This document shows, piece by piece, positions 38,323 to 51,767 of a stretch of 64,000 bases of DNA. Origin of the DNA: Cliona cf. orientalis. Lineage: Eukaryota; Porifera; Demospongiae; Clionaida; Clionaidae. A program made the position numbers and the translations under genes. The notes beneath the pieces were generated by a model that saw only the letters and a program-made list of their open reading frames with translations, was not told the origin of the DNA and did no database searches. The stretch is from assembly GCA_963930775.1 (NCBI GenBank), contig OZ005694.1, positions 2,108,001 through 2,172,000 on the forward strand, in the 5' to 3' direction. The number at the start of each line of letters is the position of its first letter. Position 1 is the first letter of the stretch.

Positions 38323-41300
38323 ATAATACTAATGTACAATGTGACATCTGAGATCTGTGTATTTGAGAGTGACTTGGGGCTTGTATATGTAATCATCCCC
38401 CAGTCTACATCCAACATAAGGAGCATCACCCATGGAATGTTATTTGTGTATGTAGACTGCCTTCCCAGCATCACTGGCAGTGAAAAAAAAAGATGGAAAA
38501 AAATTGGCCCCGGGTGGGATTCGAACCAGTGCACGCATTTGACACTGGTTGGCAGACACTGAGCTTAACCATTGCACCATCTGGACAGAAGTCATTTCCT
38601 GCATGCTTTAGTGGTCAGAAACTACTACGACTCGTATTTCAAAACTGAAAGTGAAAATCAAAAATCTGAGACGATTCAATTATTATTTTTGATCCACTCT
38701 ACATGCTGATATAAAAATTATTGCACAATAGCTTTTCCTGTGCTTCGAATGCATTATTTACATTACATTACATTACATTACATTACATTACATTTATTAC
38801 ATTACATTACACACTCACATATTCTTTTATCTTAGGTTGTAATTAGGTTGTAACAAGCTAAACCACAACCTAAGATAAAAGAATTTTATCAACAAGTAAT
38901 TAGTTAACGGTAGGTCACCAGTTCCTATCATATATGTCTGCTACAATAGGTCAGGTATGTGGTAAGGCAGAAAATCTCAACTTGCAAACATTGATTACTA
39001 TACCCACTATAATGTCATAATACTAATGTACAACATGACATCTGAGATCTGTGTATTTGAGAGTGACTTGGGGCTTGTATATGTAATCATCCCCCAGTCT
39101 AGATCCAACATAAGGAGCATCACCCATGGAATGTTATTTGTGTATGTAGACTGCCTTCCCAGCATCACTGGCAGTGAAAAAAAAGATGGAAAAAAATTGG
39201 CCCCGGGTGGGATTCGAACCAGTGCACGCATTTGACACTGGTTGGCAGACACTGAGCTTAACCATTGCACCATCTGGATAGAAGTCATTTCCTGCATGCT
39301 TTAGTGGTCAGAAACTACTACGACTCGTATTTCAAAACTGAAAGTGAAAATCAAAAATCTGAGACGATTCAATTATTATTTTTGATCCACTCTACATGCT
39401 GATATAAAAATTATTGCACAATACCTTTTCCTGTGCTTCGAATGCATTATTTACATTACATTACATTACATTACATTACATTACATTACATTTATTACAA
39501 GCTAAACCACAACCTCAGATAAAAGGATTTTATCAACCAGTAATTAGTTAATGGTATGTCACCAGTTCCTATCATATATGTCTGCTACAATAGGTCAGGT
39601 ATGTGGTAAAGCATAAAATCTCAACTTGCAAACATTGATTACTATACCCACTATAATGTCATAATACTAATGCACAACGTATATCTGGGGCTTGTATATG
39701 TAATCATCCCCCAGTCTAGATCCAACATAAGAAGCATTACCCATGGAATGTTATTTGTGTATGTAGACTGCCTTCCCAGCATCACTAGCAGTGAAAAAAA
39801 GATGGAAAAAAAATTGGCCCCGGGTGGGATTCGAACCAGTGCACGCACTTGACACTGGTTGGCAGACACTGAGCTTAACCATTGCACCATCTGGACAGTA
39901 GTCATTTCCTGCATACTTTAGTGGTCAGAAACTACTACGACTCGTATTTCAAAACTGAAAGTGAAAATCAAAAATCTGAGACGATTCAATTATTATTTTT
40001 GATCCACTCTACATGCTGATATAAAAATTATTGCACAATACCTTTTCCTGTGCTTCGAATGAATTATTTACATTACATTACATTACATTACATTACATTA
40101 CATTAATTACATTACATTACACGCTCACATATTCTTTTATCTTAGGTTGTAACAAGCTAAACCACAACCTAAGATAAAAGAATTTTATCAACAAGTAATT
40201 AGTTAACGGTATGTCACCAGTTCCTATCATATATGTCTGCTACAATAGGTCAGGTATGTGGTAAGGCAGAAAATCTCAACTTGCAAACATTGATTGCTAT
40301 ACCCACTATAACGTCATAATACTAATGTACAACGTGACATCTGAGATCTGTGTATTTGAGAGTGACTTGGGGCTTGTATATGTAATCATCCCCCAGTCTA
40401 GATCCAACATACGGAGCATCACCCATGGAATGTTATTTGTGTATGTAGACTGCCTTCCCAGCATCACTGGCAGTGAAAAAAAAAGATGGAAAAAAATTGG
40501 CCCCGGGTGGGATTCGAACCAGTGCACGCATTTGACACTGGTTGGCAGACACTGAGCTTAACCATTGCACCATCTGGATAGAAGTCATTTCCTGCATGCT
40601 TTAGTGGTCAGAAACTACTACGACTCGTATTTCAAAACTGAAAGTGAAAATCAAAAATCTGAGACGATTCAATTATTATTTTTGATCCACTCTACATGCT
40701 GATATAAAAATTATTGCACAATACCTTTTCCTGTCCTTCGAATGAATTATTTACATTACATTACATTACATTACATTTATTACAAGCTAAACCACAACCT
40801 AAGATAAAAGAATTTTATCAACCAGTAATTAGTTAATGGTATGTCACCAGTTCCTATCATATATGTCTGCTACAATAGGTCAGGTATGTGGTAAGGCAGA
40901 AAATCTCAACTTGCAAACATTGATTACTATACCCACTATAATGTCATAATACTAATGCACAACGTATATCTGGGGCTTGTATATGTAATCATCCCCCAGT
41001 CTAGATCCAACATAAGGAGCATTACCCATGGAATGTTATTTGTGTATGTAGACTGCCTTCCCAGCATCACTAGCAGTGAAAAAAAGACTCAGTGGAAAAA
41101 AATTGGCCCCGGGTGGGATTCGAACCAGTGCACGCATTTGACACTGGTTGGCAGACACTGAGCTTAACCATTGCACCATCTGGACAGTAGTCATTTCCTG
41201 CATACTTTAGTGGTCAGAAACTACTACGACTCGTATTTCAAAACTGAAAGTGAAAATCAAAAATCTGAGACGATTCAATTATTATGTTTGATCCACTCTA

Positions 41301-42135
41301 CATGCTGATATAAAAATTATTGCACAATACCTTTTCCTGTGCTTCGAATGAATTATTTACATTACATTACATTACATTACATTAATTACATTACATTACA
41401 CGCTCACATATTCTTTTATCTTAGGTTGTAACAAGCTAAACCACAACCTAAGATAAAAGGATTTTATCAACTAGTAATTAGTTAACGGTATGTCACCAGT
41501 TCCTATCATATATGTCTGCTACAATAGGTCAGGTATGTGGTAAGGCAGAAAATCTCAACTTGCATCTGATTCTGTGTATTTGAGAGTGACTTGGGGCTTG
41601 TATATGTAATCACCCCCCAGTCTAGATCCAACGTAAGGAGCATCACCCATGGAATGTTATTTGTGTATGTAGACTGCCTTCCCAGCATCACTGGCAGTGA
41701 AAAAAAAGATGGAAAAAAATTGGCCCCGGGTGGGATTTGAACCAGTGCACGCAATTGACACTGGTTGGCAGACACTGAGCTTAACCATTGCACCATCTGG
41801 ACAGTAGTCATTTCCTGCATACTTTAGTGGTCAGAAACTACTATGACTCGTATTTCAAAACTGAAAGTGAAAATCAAAAATCTGAGACGATTCAATTATT
41901 ATTTTTGATCCACTCTACATGCTGATATAAAAATTATTGCACAACACCTTTCCCTGTGCTTCGAATGAATTATTTACATTACATTACATTACATTACATT
42001 AATTACATTACATTACACGCTCATATATTCTTTTATCTTAGGTTGTAACATTACATTACACACTCACATATTCTTTTATCTTAGGTTGTAACATTACATT
42101 ACACACTCACATATTCTTTTATCTTAGGTTGTAAC
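38323..42135. repeat. Tandem array of tRNA-SINE units, right part
   Basis: Continuation of the left array after the transposon. Heads are anchored at about 38519, 39213, 39829, 40513, 41120 and 41741, with periods of 607-694 bp. Two units lack about 60 bp at the (ATTAC)n/inverted-repeat junction (near 39490 and 40775). The array ends in three 60-bp subrepeats of CACATATTCTTTTATCTTAG plus GTTGTAACATTACATTACAC (about 42010-42135). Confidence 0.9.
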
Positions 42136-42563
42136 TACTTAGTGTATAATATTTGTCTATAATATTTCTGATGCCGATTATAGCAACAAGGTTAACATGA
42201 ATAGCTAAAAAGCTAATACAAAACATGTAACCTACTAAACTAATGACAATTATATTATCGTTACATTACAGCAGTGGTAAAATATTTGAAAGTGGCAAGA
42301 GATGACAAAGACTCGTTATTTATTACAAGACTATTCCATAGTGATATTGAATGGGGATAAAATGAAAACTGGTATTGTGATGATTGTGCAAATAAAGTTT
42401 GTATCTGCGCTTGATTACTCCTTCGACAACTATATTGTAGAGCTCTGTGAGCGACTGGAGCATTCTCACAGTCCACTAGTCGATATATGACTTTGTACAG
42501 GTGACACAGTTTGGCTGTCCTGCGACGGCTTGAGAGAGAAGATATCTGGCAGCGGTCCAGCAA
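42000..42563 (-). mobile_element. LINE 3' end whose tail matches the array unit
   Basis: The minus strand (42563-42261) encodes a reverse-transcriptase C-terminus: SSRRRTAKLCHLYKVIYRLV, then QYQFSFYPHSISLWNSLV and SSLATFKYF. Downstream on the same strand its 3' region runs into TTACAACCTAAGATAAAAGA and then (TAATG)n, the same tail seen in the array units. Truncated at the 5' side. Confidence 0.7.
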
Positions 42564-43334
42564 ATCACAATATGGTGCAGACCAGTCTTATAGCTACTGA
42601 AGCATTGATTGACTCATCAGCCATCATTGGACCCTGGCTGAAGGAGGAACGAAGAGCACCACATTCAGGGAGATTGAAGTATGCAATACAGTGCAGAATT
42701 ATGCGCACCCATACACATCAATCATAGTAGTCACTCACAGTTACCGTACTGTCAATACACTCACATAAATTATTAGGACTTGATGGTTGTGAATATTAAC
42801 AATCCTTTTGAAATAACAATGTATTGTATCAAATTAAATACAATACAAAAGCGGTAAACTTTAATAATATTATTATGAATATTATAATATTATATTAAAT
42901 TTTGATTGATTGACTAGGGCATCTAGCCGAGTGCCACAGTTGATATGATCGTCACCCAGGGAGCTATAGTTAGTAATATGATAACTTATCTAGGCAATAA
43001 AATTAATGTAAGGGGCACTGTGACTAATAGAACTGTCCAGGCCTTGGTCCAAGGCAGTGTCAGTGCCATAATAATATTATTATGGCATGGCAACAGGCTC
43101 AGCAACAAATAGGCACCATACTACGGCATTCTGTCTGCCGGGAAGTAGCAGTATAATATTATCTACATCTATAGCTAGACTATCAGCATGTGCTCTGTGG
43201 CTTTTGCCTATCTGTCTTTCTCCGAGTCTACATCCCTGGCCTATTCTTCTCTCTCGCCTGTCTGACTCTGCTCAAGCTGAGCTGCATAGTGCGCACGCAC
43301 GATTAAGTGGTGTGGTACAGGGTCGTTAGTCATA
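42564..43334. other. No gene seen
   Basis: Low-complexity AT-rich sequence followed by a C/T-richer stretch. ORFs look like chance. Confidence 0.4.
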
Positions 43335-43425
43335 GTTGCCCATTCCACTATTCCACTATTCCATTCCACCGTTCCACTGTTCCATTCCACCGTTCCACGT
43401 TCCATTGAATCTAGACACCCTAATA
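43335..43425. repeat. Solo end of the GGAGTGGA element
   Basis: Repeated CCATTCCACTATTCC / CCACCGTTCC units ending in CATTGAATCTAGACACCC, resembling one TIR of the element at 35334-36651. Confidence 0.45.
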
Positions 43426-43479
43426 ATATTATGTCACACAAATAATATGGAGTAGATTTACATCTATATAGTACAAATT

Positions 43480-44107
43480 CAAACATATTACCAACAGAGA
43501 CTCTTGAGTAGCTCATATATAGCTTTTCTCATAATTGGTCATGTATGTACATTAAAAAACACAATATGTATGCATGCACAAACATGCATGCACTGCACGC
43601 ACACCACATATACACACACATACACTTACACAATGTATATCATAAGACTCTATCGCTTTCAGCAGCTTCCTCGGTTTGCTGTTCTCTATTTCAGTAAAAT
43701 GTTGGCAAGGAAATGCTGCTTGATTACTAAAGTGAATATATCTTATTCTGACTCGGGGCTAATAACGACTAACAGATCTTTTTATCTTTTGTGCAAACCA
43801 CATTCTTCAAATCATTTAGCTATACACAGTAGCTAGAAAAAAAATATTAAATGATGGAAGGGGGGAAGATTCACTAATAACTAGTCACATAAACATATAC
43901 TACAGAGATCAGTGAAAAGGTAAATTATTTATATTATTTGCATGTAGCAGAAATTATCTCTCAAAGATATTTGCAGTATGGGTATGTGCTTCATTTTGTG
44001 TATTTAGCAGAAGCTGGCATGGTAATGGGCCGTGGAGCATATTTGATCAGCGGTTCAAGTTCAGGATCTTCAATACGCTCATGAGCGATGTCACCATCAT
44101 CAATGAT
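43480..44107 (-). pseudogene. 3' fragment of the beta-helix/multi-TM gene family, copy 1
   Basis: On the minus strand 44107-43991 encodes only the acidic tail of the family: IIDDGDIAHERIEDPELEPL, then PRPITMPASAKYTK and a TGA stop. The same tail ends the larger pseudogene at 46706 and the partial copy at 63876. Upstream coding sequence is missing. The adjacent 3' flank (43480-43860) also matches 45090-45380 and 63580-63800 (CTCATAGTTGGTCA, AAAACGCAATGCAC and a TTGGCAAGGAA-type block), so whole 3' regions were duplicated. Confidence 0.6.
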
Positions 44108-44194
44108 CTGAATAAATAATTTTCTCCAGTGTCTGCATGTCATGCATGGATGCATGGTAGGGCAGGTAGGCTGTGGCCAGCAGTCTGGCTGCAC

Positions 44195-46680
44195 GAAGAC
44201 TCCAAATTGAAGTTTTTAATAATTATCATCATGTTGCTTTCTACAAAATGTAGTAGTGAGTATTATATTATTATAATAATATACCTGCATCAGTGGATAG
44301 GCACAAACACAGCTAGAGTAGCTACACTGCTGTACATTACTGAATACATCTATAGAACAAACAGGTTTAAAAATGCTTAAAATTGCTGCAGTCTCTGCAT
44401 GGTTTTCTGGTCACATTTTGTCAGTTTTAGTGAAGGGATCTCTGCCAATTAGTGCTATAGGATAAACTATTTGGAATGTTAAAACAATAATTATACTAGC
44501 ATCAAGACCTAATAATGCTCGCTGGGGTGCTGTTCAAAACAGGTTTCCTCACTATCATAATATACTCTTGGTATCAGTAAAACTAATCAATGGTGCTGAG
44601 TTTGAAACCCACAGTTCCATCCAAAACATTCAATATAAAGCCATGGAGTTCTGTGCAGAGGCATAGGAAGACGATTTGGTAAACGGGTGCTCTGGTGCCT
44701 ATGTTTACACTAATCGATAATATAAAAGTAGCTAAACACTTCAGAGCGAAGTATAACATTGTTTGTGTTCAGTTTACACTCAGAAATTTCATTGGTGCAC
44801 CAGCACCCAGTGCACCCATGCTTCCTACACCAGTGCTGTGTACCTTTCTATAAAGATACTGTCATCATGATGATTCATGTATATATACACCTGCATGACC
44901 GGGCTACATTACTCCAAGGCCGGTTTGCCTGGAATAACAATATACTAAAATACATTGGCCTACTATGAGAGAGAGGACCACTTGGAGTTTAGCTATAGAC
45001 TGTGGTATGATAATTAAAGTTTTGAGCATACGTTTTATAAAAATAATTAATTTTATGAGCATAGCTACTTGTACAAGTTATATACTTCCAATGGAGAGAT
45101 TCAAGTAGTCCATACCATTTCTCATAGTTGGTCACGTATGTATATAATATTAAAAACGCAATGCACAAACAAACACGTACGCACTGCACAGCATGACACA
45201 TGCATGCTGTGTGACGCATGCATGCACGTACACATATACACACATTAATTTTATGCACACACACATGAGACTATCTCTTTCAGTTGCTTCCTTGGTTTGC
45301 TGTTCTCTACTTGAATACAACGTTGGCAAGGAAGTGCTGCTAGACTATTAGTAGCTAATAATATTATTTTCTACAAAATGCAACGCTGTGAATACTTTTT
45401 GGCAATTTCTAAATCACCAGATATAAAATCTCTACCTTCCCACGTGCACGTACATCTACTGGCATGCAATTTTGAGAGGTGAGTGAAGGTTCTCAAAGGT
45501 CCTCGCCTCAATGTATGCTCCGTGGCAGAGAAGAAGCTGATTAAGAACCATCTTACTATCTTTATGCTACCAACTCAGAAAACATTCTTTTCGCTCCAGC
45601 TTAATCAGTATAGCTGCAGCCACCACTTCCCACCTAAAACACTATCACATCTCTAGGCCCACTGCTGCATATTTAGCAATATTAATTACACACAACTATA
45701 GCTATACTACAATTTCACTGCTCCACACCTTCAGTTGGTGTATGATCCAAGTTGTTGGTATAAAGGACGAACTGCTGGCCACCCACAGGGCTGGGATTAG
45801 TTATGCATGTGATCATACCTCAGAGAAACAAGGACTCGAAGGAGCTACTAAATTAAAGGAGTGAAGATCGGCAGGCTGATGTTTAATGATCGTTACACAG
45901 GAGGGATACTGTAATAGGAAGATGGTTTGATAAAGGGGCTCCTGATTTATTGGCAATGGTTATGATGCAACTGTCAGAAATTTTAAGTATGGGATCCCCA
46001 CACCTGTATAGTACTAGTATAGCCAAGAGTAAATGTATACAGTCCTAATTTCGTAACTTGTTATGGTAAGCATCTGTATACACAATAATTAATGTAAAGT
46101 ACACACTTTTCATGGTTGATGAATATTATCAAGATCCCTGGTGAAAATGTGTGTAAATATTTTCTCTCCTTCTGCATGCAGGGGATGTTGAAGTTCACCC
46201 CAGTGGACAGATGGAAGAGGTGCTAGCTACTGAGTGCTTCTCAAGGACGAGGGCTAAGGCATGTCAGTAAACTGTAACAGTAGCTGCTCCATCTCAATCC
46301 GTTCAAACATTTCTTTATTTGTTTTCAAAGAAGTGTTACTTGATTGCAGCTACGTGTACAACAATGTCGATACTGTCACCTATGCTAATTGGCTAGTTGT
46401 AATAATAATACCTTTGTGTCACGGATTCCATGATAACAGAATCTGACGCACAAATTTTACAAAACCACGCAAAAATATTATTCCTTAAAAGTTTACAGCA
46501 CTAAAAACAATAATATTAATGATAATGAATTCGAAAGGGGTGAGGATTCACTAACAGCAGTTAATTACTAGTCTATAGATCTATTACAATTGCATGCAGA
46601 AAATTGTTTAGTAACTGCTAATTAATATAGGGATCAAAATAAAATTAATGTGTATCACTCAAGTTTTCAATTTGCAGTTT
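44195..46680. other. No intact gene; family flank repeats
   Basis: Contains a second copy of the 3'-flank repeat (about 45090-45380) with CA-rich and GCATGCATG sequence. The rest is AT-rich with no supported exon. Confidence 0.4.
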
Positions 46681-47351
46681 GAGTTTACTTTGGTATCTAC
46701 TTCGATCATTTAGTGTATTTAGCAGAAGCTGGCATGGTAATGGGCCGAGGAGTAAAATCGATCAGTGGTTCAAGTTCAGGATCTTCGATTCGCTCGTGAG
46801 CAATGTCATCATCATCAATGATCTCATCGATGACAGCATGGCCTGGTTTCTTCTGCACCTCCACCCAGCACTGAGACAAGGCTTGATCAAACTCCACACA
46901 ACAATGGTACAGAATTGAGCAAAAGTGATTCCAATTGACACCATAAGCAACTTTGACCTTGATTCAGTAGATTCCCACCTGTACAGAGCTCCAGCACTCA
47001 AGATAGTAAGGTTAAGTAAGATAGCGCTTTCTAAAATTCTCACATTTATTCGCTTGTAAACATGCTTTATTGATATGAAGAAAAACAAGAAGGCTATGAA
47101 CAATAACAGTGCAACTACATTCAGTTCTGGATTTTCCACTGAGGTTACCGTGAGTAGAATCAGGAGTATTCCTCAAACAAGAAGCATTGTTCCAAACCAG
47201 TATCGGTGCTTATCCTTCAAAGTAGAGAAGTAAGCATCGTATACAGGGGCTAGCTTGTTGATCCACTTGAGTGGCCTTAGATGAGACACTCTCCTCAAAG
47301 GCTGAATGAATAGAAGCACGAGTGTGTAGAGAAGCCACAAGAATATAAAAG

Positions 47352-47823
47352 TACCGTAGGATTGGTATGTTATGCGAGGTTAAATTTATGCGATTTCCCA
47401 GTTAAAAGTATTATGCGATTTTTATTTATGCGATAGTACCATGAGCTAGACTCCACCCTCGAGGGTGGAGTCTGGGCACAAGACTACCTGCTCTAGTAGA
47501 GGAAAGCACTATCAGCCCTTATTAATACTGAAAACACTCACCAGTAGTCCGTAGATATCGCTAGCGTACTTCTCTCTGGCTTTTTCCAGGCTCAAACTGT
47601 TGTACCGTTCGGCCAAACAGACTGAGTGCTTTATACCAGCTATAGCAGATCGATCGCGCGTGCAACAAGACCACGTGTATGCGGCGCGCGCCTGGGCCGG
47701 CCGGCCCATTGCGCAATGTATATAATGCGCATTATTATTTTGCGATTTTTAATTCTGCGATTTCGCTAAAATTCGCATAATCGCATAACTAAAAATACCG
47801 CATAACATACCAATCCTACGGTA
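47352..47823. mobile_element. TACCGTA MITE inserted in the multi-TM coding region
   Basis: Termini TACCGTAGGATTGGTATGTT and its reverse complement. The element is CCGTAGG...CCTACGG flanked by TA. The interior has repeated TTATGCGATTTT motifs and a 26-bp perfect palindrome (47448-47473). Removing it with one TA restores the host frame (AIA-TFIFLWLLYTLV), showing a precise target duplication as in Tc1/mariner-type MITEs. Confidence 0.8.
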
Positions 47824-48743
47824 GCAATGGCTGCTATGAAAAAGTAAATATGAGGGTGCTGGCAGTAGCGTAGGTTTCCATCGAGGTACCACACAGCATA
47901 GGAGGTGTTCTGTGGGTACCATGCTATCACTGCAACTGAGGTGGCATCTATCACAGTACGAAGGAGCTTCATGTAAGACAGAAGGAAGAGTGTGGCTAGA
48001 AGAGGAACAGCTCTGCTACCAATAAGGTTAGTGAGGCGAGAGGAGTAGCGGCAAGCAACAATGATAACACCAGCAATGGCCCAGATGTAGAATGGGAATA
48101 GAAACTGCAGCCATGTCTTCCAATAAGCATCCAGTCCAACAAAGAAGCAAGTCTCAATTCCAAAATCTAAGTTGAGCCAGGCAATAAAAATTTGAAGAGA
48201 TATGAATAAATAATTTGCTCCAATGTCTGCAGGAAAGAGTATTATTTTGTAGGCCCATACCATGTTGGCATAGAAGATGACTCCATTGATGAGTCCTTGA
48301 GTGGCAGTGAGGTTGAGTGCAAGGATAAAGAACACAAGGAGGACACCAGCAGCAGCAAAGGCAAGCAGGAGCGCCACGTTATGACTGTTGGGACATTCAA
48401 TGCACCGAGAAGATCCAATTGCCAGGCTAAAGCTGTCCATGCAGGCACCACACAGGATGCCGATTCAGTTGGAGGCACACTGCTTGCTGGGATCATCTCC
48501 AATGTTGACTGTCTTGTTCCTGACTTGCAGTAGAGTATGGGACAGAATCTGTTGTACATGATACCAGTGCTATTACTCTCATTGAAAGTTGCATTCACCC
48601 ACACATTGCCATTCCACTGCAGGAGACCAGTTTTATTTCTTGCTAGACAACTGAATCCTTTGTTAGCCAAGACAGGATAACAGCTGCATGTGGTTTCATC
48701 ATGCTAAGAGTCAGTCCTGGAGGGCAGCCTGGGAGTAAGGTGA

Positions 48744-49178
48744 TACCGTAAACTCTGGTTATTAAGCGCACCTCGCTATTAAGCGCACATTCTTTATTAA
48801 GCGCATGCCCTCTTCTTGTCATAAGCTATTGTTTATTAAGCGCATGCGCTTAATAGGCGTGGCGTTCTATGAACCTGAGCTTGACCGGCTGGAAAGTATT
48901 TGGAGTCCAGCTATCTTTAGAGAAATGATGGCCACGAATAACGTTATCATGCAAGAAGATCGACAAATCGCCAGCACTGGTCATCTTGAGCGGCAACTGT
49001 AAACGCTAAAGTACTCGATCGATCGATCGCTAGTGCTAGCGGGCTTCGCATCCATCACGTGCCCGAACGTTTTTGGGCGTGGTTATGTTCCATATAAGCG
49101 CATATCCTTTATTAAGCGCATACTGCCATTCAGTTTACCGCTATAAGCGCATGCGCTTATTAACCAGAGTCTACGGTA
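48744..49178. mobile_element. TACCGTA MITE with AAGCGCATGCGCTTA repeats
   Basis: Left end TACCGTAAACTCTGGTTATT, right end (inverted) TACCGTAGACTCTGGTTAAT, flanked by TA. The interior has several ATTAAGCGCAT and GCATGCGCTTAAT palindromic units. It splits the Cys-rich segment of the pseudogene. Joining the flanks with one TA gives the continuous frame IFINITLLPGCPPG. Confidence 0.8.
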
Positions 49179-51328
49179 TTTATGAAAATTGGGGTTGCTA
49201 GGAGTTCAGGCCTGATACAACCAGACTGATTATATGAATTATAATCAGATATTTCTCAAATTTTCATAACTAAAGATATCACGTTCTGTTGGTTCATTGC
49301 TAATGACAAAAGATACTGGCAGAGATGATGTTTGCAACAATAAAACTTCATTATCACGTTTTGAGTAAACTGTATAGTTAAAAGGAACACATGTTTCACT
49401 GTCAATTACCATTTGGGATTTGCCTAGTTTTGAGTGAGAATCTGGATAAGGGAATCTGGCTTGGATCATACCAATTGTAGTGCCAAAATCATAACCCACT
49501 ATACGTGCAGGTAATGTGATGGTTTCACCACGATAAACACTAGTATTAGTGAAAATGTATGAGAAATTAGCACACTGTGGTTTGCCATTGGAGTCGCAGA
49601 GACACACACGCTGAGGAGCAGAGGATACTGGAGATAGGGTCTCATTGAGGCCAGGATCAAATGAGATGTTAAGTTCGCCGTGGAGACCACCTAGATGATT
49701 AGAACAGTGAGGTTTTCCTTGTCCATTCAAATAAATTATTATCTCTTTAGAACATGAAATATCCCTTATACTTGCTCCATACATGTGGTGACCAACACCG
49801 CGTTGTGCATAATTTCCGATAAAAGATACTTTAGCAGAGTAGTCTGTGATCATAAATATACATGGTTGTGAAGACTGAGAATACACTGCTCCACCAACAT
49901 CAAATGCTGTGTTGTTGACAAACTGAATACTCGATTGATATCCCACTGTGGTCATGAGTAATGATGGCATGCTACTATAGAGAGCACCTCCTTGAAATGC
50001 AGAATTGTTGATAAGGAGTAATTTAGCATAATCACCAACAATGATAGTGGGTAGGACTCCTTCTTCTATACAAATTGCACCACCTTTCACTTGTGCAGAA
50101 TTCACAACAAACTTTACTAATTTTTTAGTTCTAATAAACATGGTTCCATAAAAAAAACCTATTGCTCCTCCAATATATATATGATGCTCTATTGTCATAA
50201 AATTCAATACCACTTGAGTTCACATGAACGATTGATTTCACTAACCTTAGAGCTCCTCCAATATATGCAGAATTGTGGCTGAAAGTCAGGTTTGCTTTTC
50301 GGTCAACACCGTTTCCAGCACGATTGTATGTAAATATCACACTTGATTTAGCACCTACAGTAATCATTCCATCCTGCAATTCCACTGCTCCACCATGACC
50401 TCTGGCAGTATTATACATAAAGACCACCCTTGCTTTAGCACCAATGTACATCATTGCATTATTCCCATACACTACTCCTCCATCACCACTGCATGTTAGG
50501 TTGACAAAGCACACAATTGCACCTGTTGTGATGTTAAGTGAAGATTTGATCTCAGGGTGAGTAGCTTTTAGGTACACTGCTGTACCTGATGAATACTGGA
50601 TCACTTTAGTACCATTGGTAAAGTTTACATTTCCTGTTAATGTTACTACACTAGAAAGGGCAGCAATAATTGATTGAATTTGATATCTGTAGGACTGAAA
50701 TATGCTATTGCTCACAATTATTCCATCACTAAGATTACTTATAACAAAGCAGTTTTCTTTGAATGTACAGTTATCCAGTAAAGCTTGTGAGCCTCTGCCT
50801 GTAATATTGATGAAGGATAAGGTTTCATTTATGCCAGGATAGCCATTGAGGTTGGAGCTCTTCACTGTAATATGGCTCTTAGTAAGATTTATTGCAGGAC
50901 ATTTCATTGTCAGGGTTGTGATATTCACAAACTTGACTTCAAAGAACCGAATAACTGTGCACTTGGGTTTACCAACAACCCGATGATCAATGATGACTTT
51001 CTCTCTGGATTCTGTACCACCTTTCATGATAAATGAGTGGAGACGTTTTACAGTCAAGTCCTTTGTATAGTTGTGGACTCCACACATGAATATCAGTGTT
51101 ACTGTGACATGGTCTGGTGAAAAGAACTTACTACTATGTTCGGCTAAGTAGTTCATTGTGTGACAGAGCTGACAAGGTGGGCAGCTGCTGTTTCCAGCGC
51201 AAGAGCTGAGAGGCTCTGTTGGTGAAACGTAATAGACTACATCCTTCTTGGTCTCAGCTAGCACATAACTTAAAATCAGTCCAAATATTATTAGCTATTA
51301 AGACGGCGGAGGAAAAGAAAATCTTCAT

Positions 51329-51767
51329 TTTTGTTCACTATATAATAATATTATCAGCTCTCTTTCGTCTTAATATCAAGAAGGAATATGCAGACACACA
51401 GCTAGCGAGGCTCAATTATAGTATTGACTTAAGTACAGCAGGTCAGGCGTGGGTGCGTGCATGCATATTACCGGTATATAAAAATAAAACAGTCATTCCA
51501 ACCCAATAATCATGAATTTTGTTTCACATAACGAAATTCATTGGAGACTCACTGGTTACTGTTTATTTTTTCAGTAAGCACAGTTATTCAATGCATGCAG
51601 AGGAGGATAAAATTTAATTATAATGGCCGGTTAAACCTTTAAGGTACTCACTCTTAATAATTATATTAGTCTATATGATTGTATCTGACTCCTCTGCATG
51701 ACTAACTAGCTACTGTTCTAGATAATACATATATTCAAGATCATTCATCAGCTAACTGACTTTTATT
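51329..51767. other. No gene seen; upstream side of the pseudogene
   Basis: AT-rich sequence. No promoter element could be assigned. Confidence 0.35.

Larger units (their letters stand above)
46706..51328 (-). pseudogene. Degenerate membrane protein: signal peptide, beta-helix ectodomain, multi-TM domain
   Basis: Minus-strand reading gives, in order: a start at 51328 and hydrophobic leader (LIIFGLILSYVLAE); a Cys-rich start (SSCAGNSSCPPCQLCHTMNY); a long region with repeated GGA(I/V/L) turns typical of parallel beta-helix proteins (51200-49400; e.g. AFDVGGAVYSQ); a Cys-rich segment (LLPGCPPGLTLS, then CYPVLANKGFSC and ILCGACMDSF); at least six hydrophobic segments (48400-46900; e.g. VALLLAFAAAGVLLVFFILA); and an acidic tail ending PITMPASAKYTK. 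I recall an expanded family of this design in Amphimedon, where a receptor or adhesion role is only presumed. Breaks: frameshifts near 51290, 50170, 49240, 48700, 48530 and 46900; TGA at 48465-48467 and 47173-47175, both where Arg is expected; MITEs at 47352 and 48744. Confidence 0.8.

Noticed and set aside
25570..42200. Repeated 60-110-aa ORFs in the array on both strands
   Set aside because: They recur with the unit, cover the tRNA-like head and homopolymers, change length between units, and have no protein-like constraint.
46762..48670. Separate short membrane-protein genes
   Set aside because: They are consecutive pieces of one family protein split by indels, TGA codons and MITEs.
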